A stretch of DNA of 29,270 bases. It comes from CAZOWL01 sp964583605. Lineage in GTDB: Bacteria; Pseudomonadota; Gammaproteobacteria; Chromatiales; Chromatiaceae. How positions within the stretch are numbered: the stretch's first letter is position 1; every line of letters starts with the position of its first letter. The notes under the pieces were generated by a model. It was given only the letters and a program-made list of their open reading frames with translations, had not been told where the DNA came from and searched no databases. Positions 13,999 to 22,404 of the stretch are shown piece after piece. The DNA lies in assembly GCA_964583605.1 (NCBI GenBank), contig CAZOWL010000056.1:1-29270 (forward strand). The letters are read 5' to 3'. A program made the translations under genes and the position numbers.

Positions 13999-15018
13999 TC
14001 AATCGTGGTCGTAGATCACTTCGAGTGACGGCTTGTCGCGCCGCGGCTTACCACACATGTCTTCGGGCGTAGCCGGCTCCAGCGGTACATCACGCCCGCC
14101 ATCATCCCCCTTGAACAGCCCCAGCAATTCATCTTGACTCAGCGGTCGCGGCCGCACCGGTGCGGCGTCCGCCACGCGAGCCGCCAGATCGGCAAACAGC
14201 TCCCCCCATACCCCGCCGGGATAGCCGATGACCTGGTAGCTCGCGCTCTTGCGCCGAATGTCCTCGTCGGCACGGATCGTGGCGAGGACCGGTATGCCGG
14301 CACTCTCGGCGAAGGCCTTAGCCTCACCCGTGCCGTCATCCTTGTTGATGACAATTCCGGCCACACCGACGTTGCCGCCCAGCTTGTGAAAATACTCAAC
14401 GGCCGAACAGACATTGTTGGCGACGTACAGGGACTGAAGGTCGTTCGACCCGACGACGATCACTTTGTGGCACATGTCGCGAGCGATCGGAAGTCCGAAC
14501 CCACCGCAAACCACGTCGCCAAGGAAGTCGAGCAGTACGTAGTCAAAATCCCAGTCGTGGAACCCAAGCTTCTCCAGGAGCTCAAAACCGTGGATAATGC
14601 CGCGCCCCCCACAGCCGCGGCCGACATCGGGTCCACCCAGCTCCATTGCGAAGGCGCCGTCGCGTTTGAAGCAGACGTCGGTGACGGCAAGCTCCTCGCC
14701 TGCGAGCTTCTTCTTCGCCGCCGTGTCGAGAATCGTCGGACAGGCGCGTCCGCCGAATAGCAAGGTCGTCGTGTCGCTCTTAGGATCGCAGCCGATCAAT
14801 AGGACCTTTTTGCCAAGCTGCGCCATCATGTACGACAGGTTAGCGAGCGTGAAGCTCTTGCCGATACCGCCCTTGCCGTAGATGGCGATGATCTCGGTCT
14901 GCTTGGTCGCCGCTCCAGAAACCATCTTTCGCTCGCCCCCCCGCGCACTGTGCCGCACGCGTTCGCCGATGCGTGGGTAAGCTATCCCAGATGCCAGATT
15001 GCCTCGCAGGACGCTCAT
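13999..15018 (-). CDS. bchX: Chlorophyllide a reductase iron protein BchX
   Basis: NifH-like ATPase that passes electrons to BchYZ. It has the P-loop G-K-G-G-I-G-K-S (48-55), cluster cysteines C136 (R-G-C-G-G-R-G) and C171 (D-V-V-C-G-G-F-G) and the switch segment L-L-D-F-L-G-D. I set the start at ATG 15018 because it overlaps the bchC stop as ATGA; an in-frame start at 15054 is also open. The first ~40 residues are not conserved. A C-terminal extension of about 30 residues follows the usual L-L-G-L-F end. Length is 339 residues. Confidence 0.96.
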   Translation of the reverse strand: MSVLRGNLASGIAYPRIGERVRHSARGGERKMVSGAATKQTEIIAIYGKGGIGKSFTLANLSYMMAQLGKKVLLIGCDPKSDTTTLLFGGRACPTILDTAAKKKLAGEELAVTDVCFKRDGAFAMELGGPDVGRGCGGRGIIHGFELLEKLGFHDWDFDYVLLDFLGDVVCGGFGLPIARDMCHKVIVVGSNDLQSLYVANNVCSAVEYFHKLGGNVGVAGIVINKDDGTGEAKAFAESAGIPVLATIRADEDIRRKSASYQVIGYPGGVWGELFADLAARVADAAPVRPRPLSQDELLGLFKGDDGGRDVPLEPATPEDMCGKPRRDKPSLEVIYDHD

Positions 15019-15956
15019 GAGGCCGACCTCCAATCCAGGATCATCTTCAGACACGAGGGATCGCCGAAGGCCGTGCGGTAAGCGGTCTCTGCCTCAGCCG
15101 CCTCGTGCCGATGCGTAATCAGGCCATCGAGCGATAGTCTTCCGCTGTCGACCATGTCGCGCGCCGCAAGCAGGTCTGGCTGACGCCACTCCGCCGCGAT
15201 CCGGATACGCGCCTCCCGCATGAAGGCAGGTGGAAAGGCAAACGACAACGGCTCGTCATAGAAGCCCGCCAGAACCACCTCGCCGCCAGGGGCCAATCGA
15301 GCGATCAGCCGATCTAGGAGTCCGGCATCACCGCTCACATCGTAGATGGCGCGATAGTCCAGCCGCGAATCACTCTCTGGATCGACGACGAGGTAGCCAA
15401 CCGCTCCTTCCGCGCGTATCGGATTGCGCTCCCAAACCACTGGCGGCTCCGCACCCCGAGCGATCGCCACTCGGGCAATCAGGCGCCCCAGCACCCCATG
15501 CCCGACGATCAGGTCCGGACTGCGGGCGCCCTCCGCTGCCAGCGCGTGGTACGCCGTCGCCGCCAAGGCGAGCAAGATCCCTTGTTCTGCTAGCTCGTCC
15601 CGAATCGGCAACGCCCGCGCCCCGGGTACCACGACTCGGGACGCGGCGCCGCCAAACAGACCTCGCACATCGCCGAAACACCGCGCGCCCGGGACGAAGA
15701 CCCGCTCGCCGACCTGGCGGCCAGAGCGGGGACCGGTCGCGGTGATACGACCGACGGACTCATAGCCCGGGACAAGGGGGTAGCCCATGCCGGGAAAGTG
15801 AGGCATGCGACCGGACCAGAGCAGCCGCTCTGTACCCGTGCTGATACCGCTCCAATCGATGTCGACTACGACATCCTCTTCGCCTGGCGGCGAGAGCTCG
15901 AGCTGATTGAGCGCCAAGCGCTCAGGCTGCTCAAGGACGACGGCAAGGGCGTTCAT
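15015..15956 (-). CDS. bchC: Bacteriochlorophyllide hydroxyethyl dehydrogenase BchC
   Basis: BchC oxidises the 3-hydroxyethyl group to acetyl late in bacteriochlorophyll a synthesis. The protein is a zinc-lacking member of the medium-chain dehydrogenase fold. The start M-N-A-L-A-V-V-L at 15956 gives 313 residues, matching the family; a GTG at 16013 in the same frame lies practically on the predicted transcription start and is unlikely. I-S-x-G-T-E-R-L-L-W-S-G and the V-G-H-G-V-L-G-R nucleotide region are typical. It has its own promoter with CrtJ/PpsR-type sites and leads bchXYZ-puf. Confidence 0.95.
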   Translation of the reverse strand: MNALAVVLEQPERLALNQLELSPPGEEDVVVDIDWSGISTGTERLLWSGRMPHFPGMGYPLVPGYESVGRITATGPRSGRQVGERVFVPGARCFGDVRGLFGGAASRVVVPGARALPIRDELAEQGILLALAATAYHALAAEGARSPDLIVGHGVLGRLIARVAIARGAEPPVVWERNPIRAEGAVGYLVVDPESDSRLDYRAIYDVSGDAGLLDRLIARLAPGGEVVLAGFYDEPLSFAFPPAFMREARIRIAAEWRQPDLLAARDMVDSGRLSLDGLITHRHEAAEAETAYRTAFGDPSCLKMILDWRSAS

Positions 15957-16022
15957 GTTCACTGCCAGGCTGCCATTCCGGACGTACGAGGGGGTTTTTG
16001 CGATGATTTTCACGCTGGTGTC

Positions 16023-16050
16023 AGTCTAGCCTGACTGGCCGGAATGTCAA
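16023..16050 (-). promoter_or_regulatory. Predicted sigma70 promoter of bchC
   Basis: On the minus strand TTGACA (16050-16045) and TAGACT (16028-16023) are separated by 16 bases. The start would fall near 16016, giving a leader of about 60 bases before ATG 15956. The -35 hexamer lies inside a CrtJ/PpsR-type palindrome, as expected for repression. Confidence 0.65.
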
Positions 16051-16062
16051 GCGCGTTTTACA
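16045..16062. promoter_or_regulatory. CrtJ/PpsR-type operator 1 of bchC
   Basis: TGTCAAGCGCGTTTTACA fits TGT-N12-ACA, with a longer near-palindrome TGTCAA/TTTACA. It covers the bchC -35 hexamer. CrtJ/PpsR represses bch, crt and puc genes under aerobic conditions by binding such sites. Confidence 0.75.
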
Positions 16063-16069
16063 CCTGTGA

Positions 16070-16087
16070 TGTCACGGCCGCGCTACA
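16070..16087. promoter_or_regulatory. CrtJ/PpsR-type operator 2 of bchC
   Basis: TGTCACGGCCGCGCTACA fits TGT-N12-ACA and stands 7 bases from operator 1, overlapping the end of crtF. Tandem sites with similar spacing are known for bchC of Rhodobacter capsulatus, where the repressor binds cooperatively. Confidence 0.65.
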
Positions 16088-17181
16088 ACGAGTCGCGCAA
16101 GCATCGGCCGACGGCAATCGATGACCTGATGGCGGGTGAACCCAGCCTGCCGCAACAGAGCGACGATCTCCTCTGGAGTGCGTGAACGCCCGCGCCCCAT
16201 CGCGAGAAGATAGAAACCGAAGTAGGCATCCCCGACCGGCTCAGCGCCGGGCGTGCCGGCCATTGCCTCGGCGACGAGCAAAACGCCATCATCGGGCAGC
16301 GCTTGCCGTGCCGCCTGAAAGATCCTTTGGGCGCCCTCATCCGTGTGATCATGTACGACGCGAATCAGTGAGATGATGTCTGCGCCGGACGGCAATGGCT
16401 CCGACAGCATATCCCCACCGAATGCGACGGCCCGATCGGCGAGACCGGCTTCGGCAAAGCGCGTCCGCGCCCGCTCCGCGACCACCGGCAGGTCGAACAA
16501 CATTAGGCGCAGATCCGGCACCCGGGAAGCGGCCGACATCAGAAAGCCCCCTTCCCCTCCGCCGACATCCAGCAAGCAGCGATGCCGTCCGAAGGGGTAG
16601 GCGTCGAGAACATCGTCGGCGATTAAGGGTTGCGAGGCCGTCATCAGGCCGCTGTAGTCGGCGAGCCGCTCGGCGGCCATATCGTCTGGATTGGCACGCG
16701 CCGCGTAGGGCCAGTAGCGGGCCATCTCCGTGTCTTTCGCCTCGCCCCGCAATAAGGCGACCGGATCGTGCAGATCGGCATACAGGATGGCGTGGTGCTC
16801 GACCATGGCCCCGATACCCGGATTGCCGAGCAACGCGGCGCCGAGCTCGCCGAGCCCGAAGTCCCCCGTCGAGCGTCGCTCAGTGAGACGCAGTGCGGCC
16901 GCGGCCCGCAACAGACGCTCGGTCGCGTCACGGGACAGCAGCAGGCGCTCGGCAAGGTCCGAGACCGACCGGGGGCCATCGGCCAGATGATCGAGCACGC
17001 GTAGCCGGATGCAGGCAAACAGGACCTGCGAATAGACGAATCCAGCCACCAGGTCAAAGAGCTCGCGTGCGCGTCGGCGGGCGATCGAGCGGGTAAGGGG
17101 AAAGCCCGCCGCCCAACGCTGAAACCTGGGGCTGGCGACGAGCCGATCGCGGATCGTCAGGACGCGGTCATGCCAAGACAT
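16072..17181 (-). CDS. crtF: Demethylspheroidene/hydroxycarotenoid O-methyltransferase CrtF
   Basis: CrtF methylates the 1-hydroxyl group of acyclic carotenoids, giving the methoxy ends of spirilloxanthin. The 369-residue protein has an N-terminal winged-helix dimerisation domain (about 45-110) and a C-terminal Rossmann methyltransferase domain with D-V-G-G-G-E-G-G (205-212) for SAM and R-V-V-H-D-H near the active site. It starts 63 bases after crtE and is read towards bchC, the classical crtEF-bchCXYZ-puf order. Confidence 0.94.
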   Translation of the reverse strand: MSWHDRVLTIRDRLVASPRFQRWAAGFPLTRSIARRRARELFDLVAGFVYSQVLFACIRLRVLDHLADGPRSVSDLAERLLLSRDATERLLRAAAALRLTERRSTGDFGLGELGAALLGNPGIGAMVEHHAILYADLHDPVALLRGEAKDTEMARYWPYAARANPDDMAAERLADYSGLMTASQPLIADDVLDAYPFGRHRCLLDVGGGEGGFLMSAASRVPDLRLMLFDLPVVAERARTRFAEAGLADRAVAFGGDMLSEPLPSGADIISLIRVVHDHTDEGAQRIFQAARQALPDDGVLLVAEAMAGTPGAEPVGDAYFGFYLLAMGRGRSRTPEEIVALLRQAGFTRHQVIDCRRPMLARLVVARP

Positions 17182-17244
17182 CTTGCCGCTCCAAACCGGT
17201 TCCGCGGCAATGCGCAGCGAACAATCTGCGACCAGCCGTGCCCA

Positions 17245-18117
17245 TCATGCCACCCGCTGCTGCCAGACATCCGCCGGCACGATCCGCATCACCTCGGCGC
17301 GGATCAGCATACGCAGCGCTTCGTCACCCGGGCAGGAAGGGATAGCATCGACGGCATCGTCGACCAGTCGCTCGAGGCGCGCCATGGCACCGTCGAGACC
17401 GAGCTCCCGGGCCGCGCTCGGGCGGCCGTGTACCTCGTCCTGGCCCACCGGTTTGCCGAGATCGGCCTGGCTCGCGGCGATGTCGCGAATGTCGTCGGCC
17501 ACCTGGTAGGCCTCGCCGAGGCGCTCTCCGAACGCACGCCATAAGGCCGGATCCGCTCCGGCAGCCGCCGCGCCGGCAGCCGTCGCCGCAGCAAACAGGG
17601 CGGCGGTCTTGGCCCGGTGGTAGTCCTGAAGCACGATACGCGGCTCACATTCCCAGGCCTGGCCGCCGATGATCCCCGAGGTCGTCCCGACAGATTGGCC
17701 GACGATCCGCAGAACCGGCGCCAGCCGCCCCGTGTTCCCAGCCGCACCATCCGCCAGGGTCTCGAAGGCCAAGACGATCAGGGCGTCGCCGGCCAGCACC
17801 GCCAGGCGCTCACCAAAAGCCTTATGGACTGACGGCTTGCCGCGCCGAATCGGAGCATCGTCAAAGCAGGGCAGATCGTCGTGCACGAGCGAGGCGCAAT
17901 GCAGGAGCTCGATCGACGCCGCCATCGCGTCCGAGACGGCCGGAGCATCATCGCCGCAGGCCGACGCCACAGCCAGCGCAAGCCGCGGTCGGACTCGCGC
18001 ACCGCCGGGGAAGACGGCGTAACGGATCGCCGCCGCTAGCCTCGGCGGACACAGGGGACCGGTGGCCTTGGCAGTAGCCCCGTGCAGGGCCTGCTCGATT
18101 CGCGTCATGGCTTCCAT
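17245..18117 (-). CDS. crtE: Geranylgeranyl diphosphate synthase CrtE
   Basis: Condenses isopentenyl diphosphate to geranylgeranyl diphosphate, precursor of carotenoids and of the phytyl tail of bacteriochlorophyll. The 290-residue protein has both aspartate-rich regions of trans-prenyltransferases: D80-D-L-P-C-F-D-D87 and D208-D-I-R-D212. GGGAGG stands before ATG 18117. It is divergent from crtD across an 115-base region with CrtJ/PpsR-type sites, and heads the leftward superoperon. Confidence 0.95.
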   Translation of the reverse strand: MEAMTRIEQALHGATAKATGPLCPPRLAAAIRYAVFPGGARVRPRLALAVASACGDDAPAVSDAMAASIELLHCASLVHDDLPCFDDAPIRRGKPSVHKAFGERLAVLAGDALIVLAFETLADGAAGNTGRLAPVLRIVGQSVGTTSGIIGGQAWECEPRIVLQDYHRAKTAALFAAATAAGAAAAGADPALWRAFGERLGEAYQVADDIRDIAASQADLGKPVGQDEVHGRPSAARELGLDGAMARLERLVDDAVDAIPSCPGDEALRMLIRAEVMRIVPADVWQQRVA

Positions 18118-18144
18118 GACCGCCTCCCCAGCGCCATCAGCGCC

Positions 18145-18187
18145 TGTAAAAGGTAGTTGTCACACGAAATGTCACGTAAGATAGACA
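18145..18187. promoter_or_regulatory. CrtJ/PpsR-type operators between crtE and crtD
   Basis: TGTCACGTAAGATAGACA (18170-18187) matches TGTC-N10-GACA perfectly. A degenerate partner TGTAAAAGGTAGTTGTCA (18145-18162, TCA in place of ACA) lies 7 bases away, the same spacing as at bchC. The position between two divergent starts suggests joint control of crtEF-bchCXYZ-puf and crtDC. Confidence 0.7.
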
Positions 18188-18232
18188 GTCGCTGGGGCCC
18201 AGTCAATGACAGCGAAGCGGGAGGTACCGAGT

Positions 18233-19804
18233 GTGAGCACCAAGCGGGCGGTTGTCATCGGAGCGGGTGTAGGCGGGCTGGTAACAGCCGTTGATCTCGC
18301 TCGGCAAGGCTTGGAAGTCACCGTCGTCGAAAAGGCGCAGACGCCAGGCGGCAGGATGCGGGAGATCCCCGTCGGCGATGCCCGAATCGACGGGGGCCCT
18401 ACGATCCTGACCATGACCTGGGTGTTCGAGCAGCTCTTCGCCGACGCCGGCGCGGCGATGCGTGATTATCTAACGCTTGAGAAGGCCGAGATTCTAGCCC
18501 GACACGCGTGGAGCGAAACGGAGCGGCTCGATCTCTATGCGGACCTCGAACGATCGACCGAAGAGGTGATCAGGCTCGCCGGCCCGGAGGAGGGGCAGCG
18601 GTACCGCGAGTTCAGCGCCCACGCTAAGCGCGTCTTCGAGACACTAGAGGGCCCCTTTTTGCGCTCCTCCCGGCCGAATCCGCTGTCGCTCGTAACACGC
18701 GTCGGCTTGAGCCACCTCAATGATCTCATCCAGATCAAGCCCTACACCAGCATGTGGCGTCTGCTGCACAACTACTTTAAGGATCCGCGGCTTCACTCGT
18801 TGTTCGGCCGGTTCCCCACCTATGTCGGGGCCTCGCCATTGCAAGCACCGGCGACCTTTATCCTCATGGGGCAGGTCGAGCAAAATGGCATCTGGCTGGT
18901 CGATGGAGGCATGTACCAGATCGCCGCGGCGTTGGCCCGGCTCGCGACGGAGAACGGGGTCAGCTTCCGATACGGGGCTGAGGCGACGGAGATCCACGTC
19001 GAGCAGGGCCGGGCGGCGGCCGTCTCGCTGGCGAGCGGTGAACGACTGACTGCCGAAGCCATCGTTCTCAACGCCGACGTCGCCTCGCTGGCCGCTGGTC
19101 TGTTCGGCAATGCTGTTGCGGGGGCCGCCGCGCCCGTTCCTCTTGCTGAGCGCTCACTGGCCCTGATGGCCTGGACGCTCACAGCGCGCACCGACGGGTT
19201 CCCCCTCGTGCGCCACTCTTATTTCTATTCTGATGATTATGCGGCCGAGTTCCGCGACGTCTTTGAGCGTCACCGGCTGCCGGAAGGTCCCAGCGTCTAT
19301 GTCTGCGCGCAGGACCGCAACGATCGCGACGGCCTGGGACCGGACGGCCCCGAGCGGCTGCTCTGCCTGACCTACGCCCCACCGACGGGCGATACCCACA
19401 CCTTCGAGGCCGCGGAGATCGAGCAATGCGAGGAGCGTACCTTCTCCCATCTGGCCCGGCTTGGGCTGCACGTCCATCGCCAGCCCGAGACGACCGTCTT
19501 GACGACACCCGACAAGTTCCATCGAGCCTTCCCTGCGACGGGTGGGGCAGTCTATGGTCGTGCCGCCCACGGCTGGAGGTCGTCGTTCATACGCCCAACA
19601 TCGCGGAGTCGCGTGCCGGGACTCTACCTGGCGGGCGGGACCACACACCCGGGGCCAGGGGTGCCGATGGCAGCCATCTCCGGGAGACTGGCGGCGGCAA
19701 CCCTGATCAGGGACCTCGTTTCGACCAGCCGGTCCCGCGCTGCGGTTACGCTTGGTGGTACGTCGACGCCCTCAGTGACGACGGGCGACACGGCCTCACG
19801 CTGA
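18233..19804 (+). CDS. crtD: 1-hydroxycarotenoid 3,4-desaturase (methoxyneurosporene dehydrogenase) CrtD
   Basis: FAD-dependent desaturase acting on 1-hydroxy carotenoids. The nucleotide-binding motif V-V-I-G-A-G-V-G-G-L is at the N-terminus and Y-L-A-G-G-T-T-H-P-G-P-G-V-P-M-A near the C-terminus is the conserved FAD end motif. I prefer the GTG at 18233 (523 residues) because GGGAGG lies at 18219-18224; ATG 18206, in frame, lacks a ribosome site. The last ~30 residues (after A-T-L-I-R-D-L) overlap the conserved start of CrtC in another frame, so this tail is shaped by the crtC coding sequence. Confidence 0.93.
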   Translation: MSTKRAVVIGAGVGGLVTAVDLARQGLEVTVVEKAQTPGGRMREIPVGDARIDGGPTILTMTWVFEQLFADAGAAMRDYLTLEKAEILARHAWSETERLDLYADLERSTEEVIRLAGPEEGQRYREFSAHAKRVFETLEGPFLRSSRPNPLSLVTRVGLSHLNDLIQIKPYTSMWRLLHNYFKDPRLHSLFGRFPTYVGASPLQAPATFILMGQVEQNGIWLVDGGMYQIAAALARLATENGVSFRYGAEATEIHVEQGRAAAVSLASGERLTAEAIVLNADVASLAAGLFGNAVAGAAAPVPLAERSLALMAWTLTARTDGFPLVRHSYFYSDDYAAEFRDVFERHRLPEGPSVYVCAQDRNDRDGLGPDGPERLLCLTYAPPTGDTHTFEAAEIEQCEERTFSHLARLGLHVHRQPETTVLTTPDKFHRAFPATGGAVYGRAAHGWRSSFIRPTSRSRVPGLYLAGGTTHPGPGVPMAAISGRLAAATLIRDLVSTSRSRAAVTLGGTSTPSVTTGDTASR

Positions 19805-20643
19805 TTGCATTCATCGGCAGCGTCTTTTCTCCCTATTACGCCTGGGCGCGGCGGCGCGGGCACGGTGAGCCGGAGAATTTCTGCTCGTTGAACGTGGCAC
19901 TTTATGGCGCCGCGGGCAAACGCTGGGCCCTAACGGAAAGGGGCCGGGCGGCCCTCGGGCGTACAGCCACGACCCTTACCCTCGGCCCCAGCGCCCTTGA
20001 ATGGGACCGCGGGGTCCTCTGCGTCGACATCAACGAAGTGACGGCGCCCATCCCAAGCCGCCTCCGCGGCCGAGCCCGCCTGTTCCCCGACGCGCTCGTC
20101 GATTACCCAGTCGTACTCGACCGCCACGGCCGCCACCACTGGCGGCCGATCGCCCCGCGCGCCCGCATCGAGGTGGTCATGGAGCGGCCCTCTCTGCGCT
20201 GGACCGGAACCGCCTATTTCGACACGAACTCGGGGACTGAGCCACTCGAAGACGGCTTTGCGCGGTGGGATTGGGCCCGTTCCAGTCTTCGCGAAGGCGC
20301 CGCAGTGCTCTACGATGTCGTCCGCCGCGATGGTGAGCGCATGTCGCTCGCCCTGAGCGTCACCGCAGATGGCGCCGTTGAGTCCTTCCCACCGCCGCCA
20401 GCCGTGACCTTACCAACTACCTCGGTATGGCGAATCGCCCGCGCCACGCAGGCCGATCACGACCAACAGGCCAGCGTGATCGAGACACTGGAAGACACCC
20501 CGTTTTACGCGCGCTCCCTCGTCGGCACGCACCTGCTCGGCGAGCCGGTCACCGCCGTTCACGAGAGCCTATCTTTGGACCGCTTTCGGCAGGGCTGGGT
20601 CCAGGTCCTGCTGCCGTTCCGCATGCCGCGCATAGCCCGCTAG
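19426..20643 (+). CDS. crtC: Carotenoid 1,2-hydratase CrtC (start unresolved)
   Basis: Adds water to the terminal double bond of acyclic carotenoids (rhodopin/hydroxyneurosporene formation). Conserved sequence begins at about 19711 with G-P-R-F-D-Q-P-V-P and continues W-W-Y-V-D-A-L-S-D-D-G, then I-A-F-I-G-S-V-F-S-P-Y-Y-A-W and the C-terminal F-Y-A-R-S-L. No ATG, GTG or TTG exists in frame between 19426 and that region. The annotated start is just the nearest ATG and adds about 95 non-homologous residues over crtD. A non-AUG start, or CTG 19801 overlapping the crtD stop (CTGA), or a -1 frameshift from crtD are alternatives. The short CrtC of Rhodobacter begins at the equivalent of that CTG. 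Confidence 0.85.
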   Translation: MRGAYLLPSGPAWAARPSPARDDRLDDTRQVPSSLPCDGWGSLWSCRPRLEVVVHTPNIAESRAGTLPGGRDHTPGARGADGSHLRETGGGNPDQGPRFDQPVPRCGYAWWYVDALSDDGRHGLTLIAFIGSVFSPYYAWARRRGHGEPENFCSLNVALYGAAGKRWALTERGRAALGRTATTLTLGPSALEWDRGVLCVDINEVTAPIPSRLRGRARLFPDALVDYPVVLDRHGRHHWRPIAPRARIEVVMERPSLRWTGTAYFDTNSGTEPLEDGFARWDWARSSLREGAAVLYDVVRRDGERMSLALSVTADGAVESFPPPPAVTLPTTSVWRIARATQADHDQQASVIETLEDTPFYARSLVGTHLLGEPVTAVHESLSLDRFRQGWVQVLLPFRMPRIAR

Positions 20644-21243
20644 GCAACCGGCGATGGCTAAGAAATGACTGGCGATCTAGTGGGTCGCGCCGGCCCTGCT
20701 CGCCGGCGAGCGGCCCGACGGCGCCTCGGGCCTAACGATCATGGGGCGAGCCGACCCACCCCAGATGATGAAATGCCGCCTCGCCCCTGATCGTTCCCTC
20801 ACCCCAACCCTCTCCCAGAGGGCGAGGGAGCGAAGGTGCTACGCGATTTTCATGGTAACGATCATGGGGCGAGCCACCCCAGACCATGAAATGTCGCCTC
20901 GCCCCTGATCGTTCCCTCACCCCAACCCTCTCCCAGAGGGCGAGGGGGCGAAGGTGCTACGCGATTTTCATGGTAACGATCATGGGGCGAGGCGAGCGAC
21001 CCCGGATGAGGACATGTCGCCTCGCCCCTGTTCATTCCCTCGCCCCAAGCCTCTCCCAGAGGGCGAGGGAGCCAAGGTGCTTCGCAAGCTTGGTGTTACC
21101 GGTTTTGCGCCGACGGGGCAAGCGGCATCACCAGCGGCCTGCTACAGGAGATCACAACGGCTAGGCCGCATCAGCCGGTGGGCTGGAGTCTCGTCTGGAA
21201 GCCGGCTCTCTTGGCATTCCCATCCCACCTCCTTCCACGGCCA
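20644..21243. other. Convergent intergenic region between crtC and crtB
   Basis: Six hundred bases without a supported gene. The middle is filled by a tandem repeat (20734-21100); the flanks, about 90 and 143 bases, show nothing further. The hairpins of the repeat may terminate or protect the transcripts arriving from both sides. Confidence 0.7.
20734..21100. repeat. Three tandem ~120-base palindromic repeat units
   Basis: Three units (20734-20856, 20857-20974, 20975-21100) each begin AACGATCATGGGGCGAG. Each can form one stem between GATCATGGGGCGAG and CTCGCCCCTGATC, and another within CCCTCACCCCAACCCTCTCC followed by CAGAGGGCGAGGG. Units 1 and 2 are almost identical; unit 3 has diverged (CTGTTCATTCCCTCGCCCC). 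The second stem belongs to the CCCTCACCCC...AGGGCGAGGG type of intergenic palindrome found in many proteobacteria. Tandem copies suggest local amplification. Confidence 0.9.
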
Positions 21244-22404
21244 TCAGCGAACCCTCGTGGCCGGAGCGCTCAGGCTACCGTAGCGGCGGCTAATTGTCCG
21301 CGAGCTGCGCGGCACGGCGTTGACGGCCCGGTCATTCCCGGTGCGTGTGCGATCGCGCTCCTCGAGCCTCTGGAAGAGGTCCAAGACCCAGGCCACCTGC
21401 TCATCGAGACCCCGCTGCGACGGCCTGAACATGGACCCAGGCAAACGGGCCGGGGCCTGAGCTGCCTCCACCGCCTCGACGAGATAGCGCGTCTCTTCCA
21501 GCGGCGGGATCTGCTCCCGCGCCCGTTCAGGGACAGCTGTCGCGACCAGGATCCGCGACAGCAGCGAGGCCTTGCGCGAGAAGGGCACCACGGCCCGCGA
21601 CGAGACCGAATCAAGGCCTTGACGCTCCACTTCGCGCCCGATCTCAGCGTAAAGAAAGCGCGCCGCATGAATCCCGGCTCGGCAGCTTCGAGGAAGCTCC
21701 GAGATGCCGACACCCGAGCGATCGTACAGGACATCGGCCGCCTGCAATAGGCGCGCGACCGTCGCTGCGATCGCTTCATTGAACCGCGGCTCACGCAGCC
21801 ATTCGTGCGGATCGAGACCGGCCTCGCGCAGCCACGACAACGGGAGGTAAATCCGCCCGGCGCGCGCGTCCTCCCCGACATCTCGCGCAATGTTCGTCAG
21901 CTGCATGGCGACACCGAGATCGCAGGCGCGGGCGATGACCTGGGGATCCCGCTCACCCATCAACAGGGTCATCATGACCCCAACGGTCCCAGCCACGCGC
22001 GCCGAGTAGGCGTAGACACCAGAGAGGTCCTCGTAGCGCCGCCCCTCGGCATCCCATTGGAATCCCTCGAGCAGCGCCTCGGGCAAGGCCCGCGGGATAT
22101 CGTAGCAGCGCACCACGGCGGCGAAGGCGCGGTCCGCGGGCTCCGGCCGCGGGCGCCCGGCATAGATGCCGTCAAGGCGATCATGCAGGTCGGCCAACGC
22201 CTCATCGCGGCGGTCGCTCAGATCCACCGCATCGTCAGCACCGCGACAGAAAGCATAGAGCCCAACGGCCGCATCGCACACCGTGTGAGGCAACAGGTAT
22301 GACGCCGCGTAGAAGGACCGTGAGCCATCGCGCAGGGTCGCCCGACACGCCGCAAGATCCTCTTGGGAGGCAAAAAAGGAATCAGGTTTGGAGTGTTGCT
22401 GCAT
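21244..22404 (-). CDS. crtB: Phytoene synthase CrtB
   Basis: Joins two geranylgeranyl diphosphates to phytoene. From ATG 22404 the protein has 386 residues with the two substrate/Mg motifs D57-D-A-V-D61 and D175-V-G-E-D179 followed by R-I-Y-L-P. The start overlaps the end of crtI by 23 bases; the frame is open upstream to 22479 but that part is inside crtI and not homologous. The C-terminal ~45 residues are Arg/Ser-rich and extend beyond the usual end. It is the last gene of the leftward puhB-crtB group. Confidence 0.94.
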   Translation of the reverse strand: MQQHSKPDSFFASQEDLAACRATLRDGSRSFYAASYLLPHTVCDAAVGLYAFCRGADDAVDLSDRRDEALADLHDRLDGIYAGRPRPEPADRAFAAVVRCYDIPRALPEALLEGFQWDAEGRRYEDLSGVYAYSARVAGTVGVMMTLLMGERDPQVIARACDLGVAMQLTNIARDVGEDARAGRIYLPLSWLREAGLDPHEWLREPRFNEAIAATVARLLQAADVLYDRSGVGISELPRSCRAGIHAARFLYAEIGREVERQGLDSVSSRAVVPFSRKASLLSRILVATAVPERAREQIPPLEETRYLVEAVEAAQAPARLPGSMFRPSQRGLDEQVAWVLDLFQRLEERDRTRTGNDRAVNAVPRSSRTISRRYGSLSAPATRVR

